Of a stretch of DNA of 14,216 nt, positions 8,916 through 14,216 are shown piece by piece (the stretch's first letter is position 1; each line of letters opens with the position of its first letter). The position numbers and the translations under genes are program-made. The notes under the pieces were generated by a model, which did no database searches, was not told where the DNA came from, and saw only the letters and a list, made by a program, of their open reading frames with translations. The stretch lies in NCBI GenBank assembly GCA_025966255.1, contig JAOPVG010000381.1, positions 1-14,216 on the forward strand, read 5' to 3'. The DNA comes from Jatrophihabitans sp. (GTDB lineage: Bacteria; Actinomycetota; Actinomycetes; Mycobacteriales; Jatrophihabitantaceae).

Positions 8916-10247
8916 TCAGGCCGAGGCGGCGAACGCGGAGTCGAGTATGTCGAGGCCTTCGTGCAGCAGTTCGTCGCCGATCACCAACGGCGGGAGGAAC
9001 CGCAGCACGTTGCCGAACGTCCCCGCGGTCAGCGTGATCAGACCCTCGCGGTGGCAGGCGCTGGTGATCGCCGCAGTCAGCGCCGGGTTCGGATCCTTGG
9101 TACCCGGCTCGACCAGCTCGACCGCGAGCATCGCGCCGCGGCCGCGGAGATCACCCACGGCGTCGTACTTCTCGGCCAGCGCGGCGAGGCGGGGACGCAT
9201 GACCGACTCGATGTGCTTCGCCGATCCGCACAGGTCGTCGGCGACCATCGTCTCGATCGCGGCCAGCGCGGCGGCGCAGGCGACCGGGTTGCCGCCGTAG
9301 GTGCCACCGAGGCCGCCGGTATGCACGGCGTCCATCATTTCGGCGCGACCGGTCACCGCGGCCAGGGGCAAGCCACCGGCGATGCCCTTGGCCGTGGTGA
9401 TCAGATCCGGGACGACGCCCTCGAACTCGCAGGCGAACCAGTCGCCGGTGCGGCAGAAACCGGTCTGGATCTCGTCGGCGATGAAGACGATGCGGTGAAT
9501 GGCGCACCACTCGGCCACTCGGGCCATGAACCCGGGAGCGGGCACGACGAACCCGCCCTCGCCCTGGATCGGTTCGATGATCACGGCGGCCGTGTTCTGC
9601 TCGCCGACCTGCGAATGCACCTGCGTCACGAAGGTCTCGAACGCTTCGTCGGCGCAGTTGTCCGGACCGGTCGGCCAGCGGTACGGGTAGGCCATCGGCA
9701 CCCGGTAGATCTCGCCGGCGAACGGCCCGAAGCCGTTTTTGTAGGGCATGTTCTTCGCGGTCAGCGCCATCGTGAGATTCGTCCGGCCGTGATAGGCGTG
9801 GTCGAAAGCGACGACCGCCTGCCGGCCGGTGTGGTGCCGAGCGATCTTGACCGCGTTCTCGACGGCCTCGGCCCCGGAGTTGAACAGCGCCGAGCGCTTG
9901 TCGTGTGGGCCCGGCGTCAACTCGTTGAGCTTCTCGGCGACGGCGACGTACTCCTCGTACGGGGTCACCATGAAACAGGTGTGGGTGAAGTCGGCGACCT
10001 GGTGCTGCACGGCGTCCACAACCCGTGGCGCGGCATTGCCGACGGACACGACCGCGATACCGGAGCCGAAGTCGATCAGGTGATTGCCGTCGACGTCAAC
10101 GACGATCCCGCCGCCGGCCCGCTCGACGTACACCGGCAGCGTGGTGCCCACACCCGACGCCACCGCGGCGCCCTTGCGCGCGTGGAGCTGTTCCGACCGC
10201 GGCCCGGGGATGGCCGTCTGCAGGATCCGTCGTTGGTCGACTGCCAT
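8916..10247 (-). CDS. gabT: 4-aminobutyrate (GABA) aminotransferase
   Basis: 443-residue PLP-dependent class III aminotransferase. It moves the amino group of GABA to 2-oxoglutarate, giving succinate semialdehyde and glutamate. Seen: LFNSGAEAVENAVKIAR (121-137), which contacts the PLP phosphate; FDHAYHGRTN (148-157); EPIQGEGG (225-232); ADEIQTGFCRTG (257-268) with D258, which pairs with the pyridine nitrogen; and the Schiff-base lysine in TTAKGIAGG (K287). GGTYGGNP (314-321) is also typical of bacterial GabT. ATG 10247 is chosen because AAGAGG lies 8 nt upstream. The in-frame GTG at 10265 would begin before that ribosome site. Acetylornithine aminotransferase is a related alternative, but the motif set and length favour GabT. 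PatD, which makes GABA, is encoded about 2.6 kb away, so the two probably form a putrescine/GABA route. Confidence 0.93.
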   Translation of the reverse strand: MAVDQRRILQTAIPGPRSEQLHARKGAAVASGVGTTLPVYVERAGGGIVVDVDGNHLIDFGSGIAVVSVGNAAPRVVDAVQHQVADFTHTCFMVTPYEEYVAVAEKLNELTPGPHDKRSALFNSGAEAVENAVKIARHHTGRQAVVAFDHAYHGRTNLTMALTAKNMPYKNGFGPFAGEIYRVPMAYPYRWPTGPDNCADEAFETFVTQVHSQVGEQNTAAVIIEPIQGEGGFVVPAPGFMARVAEWCAIHRIVFIADEIQTGFCRTGDWFACEFEGVVPDLITTAKGIAGGLPLAAVTGRAEMMDAVHTGGLGGTYGGNPVACAAALAAIETMVADDLCGSAKHIESVMRPRLAALAEKYDAVGDLRGRGAMLAVELVEPGTKDPNPALTAAITSACHREGLITLTAGTFGNVLRFLPPLVIGDELLHEGLDILDSAFAASA

Positions 10248-10276
10248 CGCCTTACCTCTTCTCACGTCTCATCCCG

Positions 10277-10305
10277 ACACTAGTGACCGGGATTGCCGAC
10301 GCCAA
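10277..10305 (-). promoter_or_regulatory. Candidate gabT promoter
   Basis: On the minus strand TTGGCG (10300-10305), a 17-nt spacer and TAGTGT (10277-10282) resemble a SigA-type actinobacterial promoter. The predicted +1 near 10270 gives a leader of about 23 nt, which holds the AAGAGG ribosome site before ATG 10247. Confidence 0.45.
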
Positions 10306-10338
10306 CCAGCGCCGTGATCTGATGGCCACCCAGCGCCG
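10306..10338. repeat. Nine-base direct repeat in the divergent gabT/glycosyltransferase spacer
   Basis: CCAGCGCCG occurs at 10306-10314 and again at 10330-10338, starts 24 bp apart. It abuts the candidate gabT -35 and lies upstream of the plus-strand glycosyltransferase. Paired sites about two helical turns apart can be regulator operators, but in GC-rich DNA a 9-mer may recur by chance. Confidence 0.3.
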
Positions 10339-10371
10339 ACATGGGCGAAACGAGCCAGAAGAAGGGGCGCC

Positions 10372-11448
10372 GTGAAGGTTCTCGTCGATGCCGTCGGCTG
10401 TGGCAATGGCGGAATCTCGACGTACGTCGTGAACCTGCTGCGGCACTGGCACGTCGAGTTTCCCGACGACGAGCTGCGGGTCCTGCTCGGCGACCAGGAC
10501 ATGCAGGTAGCCCGGCCCGGGGTGACCGTGAGCCGGGTGTCCGTTCCCCGGCCCGACCTGCTGTGGCGACCGGTGTTCGAAACGCGGGCCGTGCGGCGGA
10601 TCGCCCGGACCTGGCGGCCCGACGCGATCATCGCCGCGCGGCCGTCGACGACCCTGCTCGGTGTGGACGTGCCGCTCGTCGTCGTCGTCCACGACCTGCG
10701 GCACGAGCTGCGGCCCGAACAGTTCCCTGCGTCGCGGCGGGCCATCCGCACGCTGAGCTACCGCCGCGCCTATGCAGTTGCCCGCGGCTACGTGTGCATC
10801 TCGCAGCGCACGCTGACCGACTTCCACAACCTGCACCCACGCCTGCGCTCGCGACCGGCGGTGGTCGTTCATCACGGTGCCGATCACGTGGCCGACTGGC
10901 CTCGGACGAGCGTGGAGCCGTACGTCATTGCATTCGGCCATCACAGCAACAAGAACGTCGAAATGGTGCTCGAGGCGTGGCGCGACCTGATCGCCGCCGG
11001 GGTGGTCACGGCAAGCACGCCGAGGCTCAACATCGTCGGACTCACCGAGCAGTCCCGCACCGAGCTCGACGGGCTCGTCGGTGACCTCGGCATCCGGGCC
11101 CACGTCGTACTCTCGCCCTACCTCGCCGACGACGACTTCCACGCCTTGATGGTGGGCTGCGCGGTCGTCCTGTTCCCATCGGACTTCGAGGGCTTCGGGC
11201 TGCCGGTCGTGGAGGGCATGCAGCTCGGCAAGCCGGTGGTCGTCGGTCCGGACGAAGCGATTCGCGAAGTAGCGCAGGGCCACGCCACGATGATGGCCGG
11301 CTTTACCGCGCCGGCTCTCGCCGATGCGATCCGGGCGGCGCTCAACGAATCACCCGAGGCGATCGCGGCCGCGCGCGACTACGCCGCCTCGTTCACCTGG
11401 GCCCGGGCCGCTCGGCAGACGCGGGAGTTCCTGCTCACGCTCGGATGA
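10372..11448 (+). CDS. GT4-family glycosyltransferase
   Basis: 358-residue GT-B glycosyltransferase, probably cytoplasmic or loosely membrane-associated. Seen: a glycine-rich N-terminal loop GCGNGGISTY (9-18), PLVVVVHDLRHE (101-112), ISQRT (143-147), the linker HHGADH (167-172), the donor domain start YVIAFGHHSNKN (184-195), and the retaining-GT4 signature FPSDFEGFGLPVVEGMQLGKP (268-288). That signature carries the intact EX7E pair E273 and E281. Start GTG 10372 follows GAAGGGG with 4 nt spacing. It is the only plus-strand gene in this part of the window and lies divergent from gabT. Its 3' end overlaps the next glycosyltransferase by 14 bp. Donor and acceptor are unknown; mannosyl or rhamnosyl transfer would be common for the family, but nothing here decides it. 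Confidence 0.92.
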   Translation: MKVLVDAVGCGNGGISTYVVNLLRHWHVEFPDDELRVLLGDQDMQVARPGVTVSRVSVPRPDLLWRPVFETRAVRRIARTWRPDAIIAARPSTTLLGVDVPLVVVVHDLRHELRPEQFPASRRAIRTLSYRRAYAVARGYVCISQRTLTDFHNLHPRLRSRPAVVVHHGADHVADWPRTSVEPYVIAFGHHSNKNVEMVLEAWRDLIAAGVVTASTPRLNIVGLTEQSRTELDGLVGDLGIRAHVVLSPYLADDDFHALMVGCAVVLFPSDFEGFGLPVVEGMQLGKPVVVGPDEAIREVAQGHATMMAGFTAPALADAIRAALNESPEAIAAARDYAASFTWARAARQTREFLLTLG

Positions 11449-12541
11449 TCGACTTGAGCCGCGAGCCGTTGGCGAGATGGTCGCCGGCCGCGCGCCGGTA
11501 CTCGACCTCGCCACTCAGATTCTGCGCCCAGATCGTCGGGCTCTGCCGCTTGGCGAGACTGCGGCTGCCTTCGGACATCGCCGCGAGCTGATCACCCGAC
11601 AGCGCGGTAACGCGCGACATGGCGTCGGCAAGAGCGCGAACGCTCCCGGACGGCACCGTCCACCCGTTGAAGTAATCCTGCAGCAGGTACGGCGTTGCCC
11701 CGACCGCGTCTGAACAGATCAGCACCTGACCGGCGGTCGCGGCTTCGTGGACGACGACACCGAAGAAGTCGATGAAGGACGGCAGCACCAGGCAGGCCGA
11801 GTTGTGCATGAGCTCGGCCAGCTCCTCGGGCTGGACGAAGCCGTGCATCGTGACTCCGGGCAGCGCTTCGAGTTCCCCGGCGAGCTCGCCCTTCCCGACC
11901 ACGTCGACATCCCACGGGTCCGACTCGCCGGCGCGGTAGATCTCGTAGGCCGCGCGCAACACCGACACCCCCTTGTAGGGCATCAGCCGTCCGGAGAAGA
12001 GGAACCGGCGCGACGCCGCGAGCTGACTCGCCGACCGCGGCCCGCGGTCGAACACCTCCACGTCGGCCGAATTCGCGCCGCGGATCACCTGGTCGTTGCG
12101 GAAGCCGAGCCGGCGCGCCATCCACTCCGAGCGATCACCCGGCACGAAGACGCAATCGTAGAGAGGGCGCAGGTACACCCGATGGGTCGCCCGGCCGATC
12201 CACTGCCGCGGCGTGTTCTCCCAGATGTTGCTGGAGAAGAGGATGCGCAGGGCGCGACCCCGCATGCTGGCCATCACCTTGCGATACGTGGGCTGGCCCC
12301 ACGACGCCATCATGATCGCGTCCGGATCGAACTGTTTGACCGCGCGCAGTAGTTCGTCCTCCGGCGGGCTGTCGGTCCAGGTGAGGACGTCGCCGTAGCT
12401 GGCGAAGTCCTCGACCTTGAACTCGGTGTTGTGGATCTTCCCCGGGAACACGTTGAGGATCTGGTGACCCTGCTTGTGCAGAGCCCTCAGGCACGCGTCC
12501 TGATAGCCGGTCATGCCGGTCTGGAGAAAGACGAACTTCAC
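11435..12541 (-). CDS. GT4-type glycosyltransferase with Asp in place of the first EX7E glutamate
   Basis: 368-residue GT-B-fold glycosyltransferase. Seen: an N-terminal strand FVFLQTGMTGYQDACLRALHKQGH (3-26), SSNIWENTP (103-111), the domain switch VIRGANSADVEVF (152-164), the donor domain opening FLFSGRLMPYKG (180-191), VVGKGEL (214-220), MHGFVQPEEL (232-241), and LPSFIDFFGVVVHEA (253-267). The last is the usual PSxxExFGxxxxEA motif, but the first acidic residue is Asp258 rather than Glu; Glu266 is kept. GTG 12541 is chosen because a -10-like TACACT lies 6 nt upstream and the first strand begins at once. No ribosome site is visible. It has its own candidate promoter after the biotinyl-protein gene and converges on the plus-strand glycosyltransferase. 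Both may act on the same envelope glycan. Confidence 0.9.
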   Translation of the reverse strand: MKFVFLQTGMTGYQDACLRALHKQGHQILNVFPGKIHNTEFKVEDFASYGDVLTWTDSPPEDELLRAVKQFDPDAIMMASWGQPTYRKVMASMRGRALRILFSSNIWENTPRQWIGRATHRVYLRPLYDCVFVPGDRSEWMARRLGFRNDQVIRGANSADVEVFDRGPRSASQLAASRRFLFSGRLMPYKGVSVLRAAYEIYRAGESDPWDVDVVGKGELAGELEALPGVTMHGFVQPEELAELMHNSACLVLPSFIDFFGVVVHEAATAGQVLICSDAVGATPYLLQDYFNGWTVPSGSVRALADAMSRVTALSGDQLAAMSEGSRSLAKRQSPTIWAQNLSGEVEYRRAAGDHLANGSRLKSIIRA

Positions 12542-12547
12542 GCCGGC

Positions 12548-12575
12548 AGTGTAGGTGTCGCCATGCCGGTGTCAG
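12548..12575 (-). promoter_or_regulatory. Candidate leaderless promoter of the minus-strand glycosyltransferase
   Basis: On the minus strand CTGACA (12570-12575), a 16-nt spacer and TACACT (12548-12553) precede GTG 12541 by 6 nt. The -35 matches TTGACA at five of six positions. The predicted +1 is the start codon, and no Shine-Dalgarno is present. This is the best-formed of the leaderless promoters in the window. Confidence 0.5.
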
Positions 12576-12591
12576 GCCGGTTGGGCCGGCC
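12575..12591 (-). terminator. Short GC hairpin just after the biotinyl-protein gene
   Basis: GGCCGG and CCGGCC form a perfect 6-bp stem with a 5-nt loop, starting 5 nt after the TGA of the biotinyl-protein gene. CCAT/ATGG outer arms (12561-12564, 12593-12596) could extend it imperfectly. There is no U-tract, so at best it is a U-less terminator. Its distal arm touches the -35 of the next gene. Confidence 0.35.
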
Positions 12592-12596
12592 GATGG

Positions 12597-12815
12597 TCAG
12601 GTGTCGATCACCGCGATCACGTCGCCCTCTTGGATGCTGTCGCCGGGCGACACCGCGATCTCGCGGACCCGGCCCTTCACCTCGGCCAGCACCGGGATCT
12701 CCATCTTCATCGACTCGAGCAGCACCACCATCGTGTCAGGCTCGACGGCATCGCCGGCCTGCACCAGGACCGAGTGGACGTTGGCGACCATCTCGGCGCC
12801 CAAGGTGTGGCTCAT
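12597..12815 (-). CDS. Stand-alone biotinyl-domain (biotin carrier) protein, TB7.3-like
   Basis: 72-residue protein consisting of one biotinyl/lipoyl attachment domain. Seen: the biotinylation motif ESMKMEIP (34-41), so K37 is the expected biotin site, flanked by the typical hammerhead strands (VVLLES before, and GRVREIAVSPGDSIQEGDVIAVI after). It closely resembles the short mycobacterial biotinylated protein TB7.3 in size and motif. It lacks the N-terminal Ala/Pro linker of AccB and the carboxylase domains of acyl-CoA carboxylase alpha chains. It may serve as a carrier for an acyl-CoA carboxylase whose other subunits are elsewhere; none are in this window. ATG 12815 is chosen because TAGCCT lies 7 nt upstream. 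ATG 12791 would cut into the first strand. It follows the aldehyde dehydrogenase by 55 bp on the same strand. Confidence 0.93.
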   Translation of the reverse strand: MSHTLGAEMVANVHSVLVQAGDAVEPDTMVVLLESMKMEIPVLAEVKGRVREIAVSPGDSIQEGDVIAVIDT

Positions 12816-12822
12816 GGTCGTC

Positions 12823-12828
12823 AGGCTA
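12823..12828 (-). promoter_or_regulatory. Candidate -10 for leaderless biotinyl-protein gene
   Basis: On the minus strand TAGCCT, then 7 nt (GACGACC), then ATG 12815. No purine-rich ribosome site precedes the ATG. No convincing -35 is visible, so this rests on the -10 and its spacing. Confidence 0.4.
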
Positions 12829-12870
12829 GGCCCCGCGAGGCAGCACCGGGCAGCGCGGCGGCCCCAACAT

Positions 12871-14216
12871 TCAGCTCCCGATGTTGTGCATGACGTGCTT
12901 GATGCGGGTGTAGTCCTCGAGGCCGTAGACCGAGAGGTCCTTGCCGTAGCCGGAGTGCTTGAACCCGCCGTGCGGCATCTCGGCGACGAGCGGGATGTGG
13001 CAATTGACCCACACGCAGCCGAAGTCGAGGCGTTTCGTCATGCGCATGGCCCGGCCGTGATCCTTCGTCCACACCGACGACGACAACCCGTACTCGACGC
13101 CGTTGGCCCATCGCACCGCTTCGTCCTCGTCGGTGAAGCGTTGCACGGTGATCACCGGACCGAAGATCTCGTTCTGGCTCACCTCGTCGTCCTGCTGCAG
13201 ATCGCTGACCACGGTCGGCTGCCAGAAATATCCGCGCTCACCCTGACGGTGCCCGCCGGCCAGCACCTGGGCGTGATCGGGCAGCCGACTCAACATCCCG
13301 CCGACCCGGTCGAGCTGGGCGGCGTTGTTGAGCGGGCCGTAGAGGACGTCGTCCTCGTCCGGCGCACCGACCTTGGTGTTGCGGGCCTGCTCGGCCAGCG
13401 CCGCCGCGAACTCGTCGGCGATGCCCGGGCCGACGAGCACGCGCGTCGCGGCGGTGCAATCCTGGCCGGCGTTGAAATAGCCGGCGATGGCGATGTTCTC
13501 GGCCGCGTCGGCGAGGTCGGCGTCGTCGAACACGATCACCGGAGCCTTGCCACCGAGTTCGAGGTGCACCTTCTTGAGGTCTTGCGCGGCGGCTTCGGCG
13601 ACCTCCATGCCGGCGCGCACCGACCCGGTGATCGACACCATTGCCGGGATCTTGTGCGTGACGAGCGCGCGGCCGGTGTCGCGGTCACCGCAGATCACGT
13701 TGAAGACGCCGGGCGGGAAGAACTCGGCCGCGATCTCGGCCATCAGCACCGTGCTCACCGGCGTGGTGTCACTGGGCTTGAGAACGACGGTGTTTCCGGC
13801 GGCGAGGGCGGGAGCGAACTTCCAGACGGCCATCATCATCGGGTAGTTCCAGGGCGTCACCTGGCCGCAGACTCCGATCGGCTCGCGGCGCACGTAGGAC
13901 GTGTAGCCCGCCAGGTACTCGCCGGCACTGCGCCCCTCGAGCACGCGCGCGGCACCGGCGAAGAAGCGGATCTGGTCGAGCGCCGGCGGGATCTCCTCGG
14001 TGCGCGTCAACTCGATCGGCTTGCCGGTGTTCTCACACTCGGCCGCGATGATCTCCTCGGCGCGGCCCTCCATGGCGGCGGCGAACTTGAGCAGTGCCTG
14101 CTGCCGGTCGCTGGGCGTGGTCTCGCGCCAGCTCTCGAATGCCCGTGCGGCGGCCTTGTAGGCGAGATCGACATCCTCCGGCCCGGACACCGGGGCGGTG
14201 CCGAACACCTCGCCGG
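12871..14216 (-). CDS. patD: 4-aminobutyraldehyde dehydrogenase, N-terminus beyond the right edge
   Basis: NAD-dependent aldehyde dehydrogenase, about 448 codons visible. It oxidises 4-aminobutanal, made from putrescine, to GABA. Numbering from codon GTG 14208, seen: TPWNYP (118-123), KPSDTTP (144-150), SITGSVRAG (192-200), the catalytic glutamate in LELGGK (E217), the catalytic cysteine in GQDCTAATR (C251, the usual 34 residues later) and EIFGPV (351-356 region). The C-terminus GYGKDLSVYGLEDYTRIKHVM closely resembles Escherichia coli PatD (YdcW), which favours this substrate over succinate semialdehyde. The frame stays open to the window end. About 30 N-terminal residues (the usual WVDG...VNPATGE segment) are missing, so GTG 14208 is very likely an internal valine. 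Together with GabT it would channel putrescine to succinate semialdehyde. Confidence 0.9.
   Translation of the reverse strand, partial: GEVFGTAPVSGPEDVDLAYKAAARAFESWRETTPSDRQQALLKFAAAMEGRAEEIIAAECENTGKPIELTRTEEIPPALDQIRFFAGAARVLEGRSAGEYLAGYTSYVRREPIGVCGQVTPWNYPMMMAVWKFAPALAAGNTVVLKPSDTTPVSTVLMAEIAAEFFPPGVFNVICGDRDTGRALVTHKIPAMVSITGSVRAGMEVAEAAAQDLKKVHLELGGKAPVIVFDDADLADAAENIAIAGYFNAGQDCTAATRVLVGPGIADEFAAALAEQARNTKVGAPDEDDVLYGPLNNAAQLDRVGGMLSRLPDHAQVLAGGHRQGERGYFWQPTVVSDLQQDDEVSQNEIFGPVITVQRFTDEDEAVRWANGVEYGLSSSVWTKDHGRAMRMTKRLDFGCVWVNCHIPLVAEMPHGGFKHSGYGKDLSVYGLEDYTRIKHVMHNIGS

Noticed and set aside
10248..10265. GTG 10265 as the gabT start
   Set aside because: It would begin ahead of the AAGAGG ribosome site that serves ATG 10247, and the added residues (MRRGKA) match nothing.
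8961..10283. 440-codon plus-strand open frame
   Set aside because: Antisense to gabT across its whole length. The product is Arg/Asp/His/Gly-rich without motifs.
10252..11283. 343-codon minus-strand open frame
   Set aside because: It is antisense to the plus-strand glycosyltransferase, which has an intact EX7E motif and ribosome site. The shadow product is Arg/His/Asp-rich with no domain.
14206..14208. GTG 14208 as the true start of the aldehyde dehydrogenase
   Set aside because: Family members have about 30 more N-terminal residues, and the frame stays open to the window end with a fitting GEV sequence. It is an internal Val in a truncated gene.

Overview
The window is high-GC DNA, densely packed with genes. 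It probably comes from the chromosome of a member of the Actinomycetota. Reasons: strong G/C bias at third codon positions with frequent GTG starts; an aspartokinase laid out like the corynebacterial LysC; a free-standing biotin-carrier protein of the mycobacterial TB7.3 type; a PapA-like acyltransferase; and several TANNNT -10 boxes placed 6-7 nt before start codons, as in leaderless actinobacterial mRNAs. I cannot name a genus. I saw no tRNA, rRNA, CRISPR, insertion sequence or phage gene, and no gene-free stretch exceeds 300 bases.

Layout, left to right. (1) 1-3248, minus strand: a surface-polysaccharide operon read right to left. A GT4 glycosyltransferase (1974-3248) is coupled by an ATGA overlap to a polyprenyl-phosphate sugar-phosphate transferase (442-1977). 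A membrane-anchored protein with a Ser-Pro linker follows and runs off the left edge. (2) 3249-3408: divergent control region. (3) 3409-5135, plus strand: a tight three-gene operon of low-molecular-weight protein tyrosine phosphatase, peptide deformylase and a hexapeptide-repeat acyltransferase. (4) 5128-8727, minus strand: aspartokinase and aspartate-semialdehyde dehydrogenase, coupled by ATGA and forming the first and second steps of the aspartate pathway (lysine, diaminopimelate, threonine, methionine). Downstream of them is an orphan PapA/condensation-fold acyltransferase that seems to have its own leaderless promoter. (5) 8916-10247, minus: GABA aminotransferase. (6) 10372-12541: two convergent GT4 glycosyltransferases whose 3' ends overlap. 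(7) 12597-14216, minus: a 72-residue biotinyl-domain protein and a right-truncated 4-aminobutyraldehyde dehydrogenase.

Three functions are interleaved. One is envelope or exopolysaccharide synthesis: three glycosyltransferases, the priming sugar transferase, a phosphatase of the kind that regulates such systems, and a possible O-acetyltransferase. Another is the entry to aspartate-family amino acids. The third is putrescine/GABA catabolism, where PatD makes GABA and GabT converts it to succinate semialdehyde. I found no clear sign of a wholly new system. The points most worth a second look are the phosphatase/deformylase/acyltransferase operon, the repeated leaderless promoter geometry, the probable internal beta-subunit start in aspartokinase, and the orphan acyltransferase.
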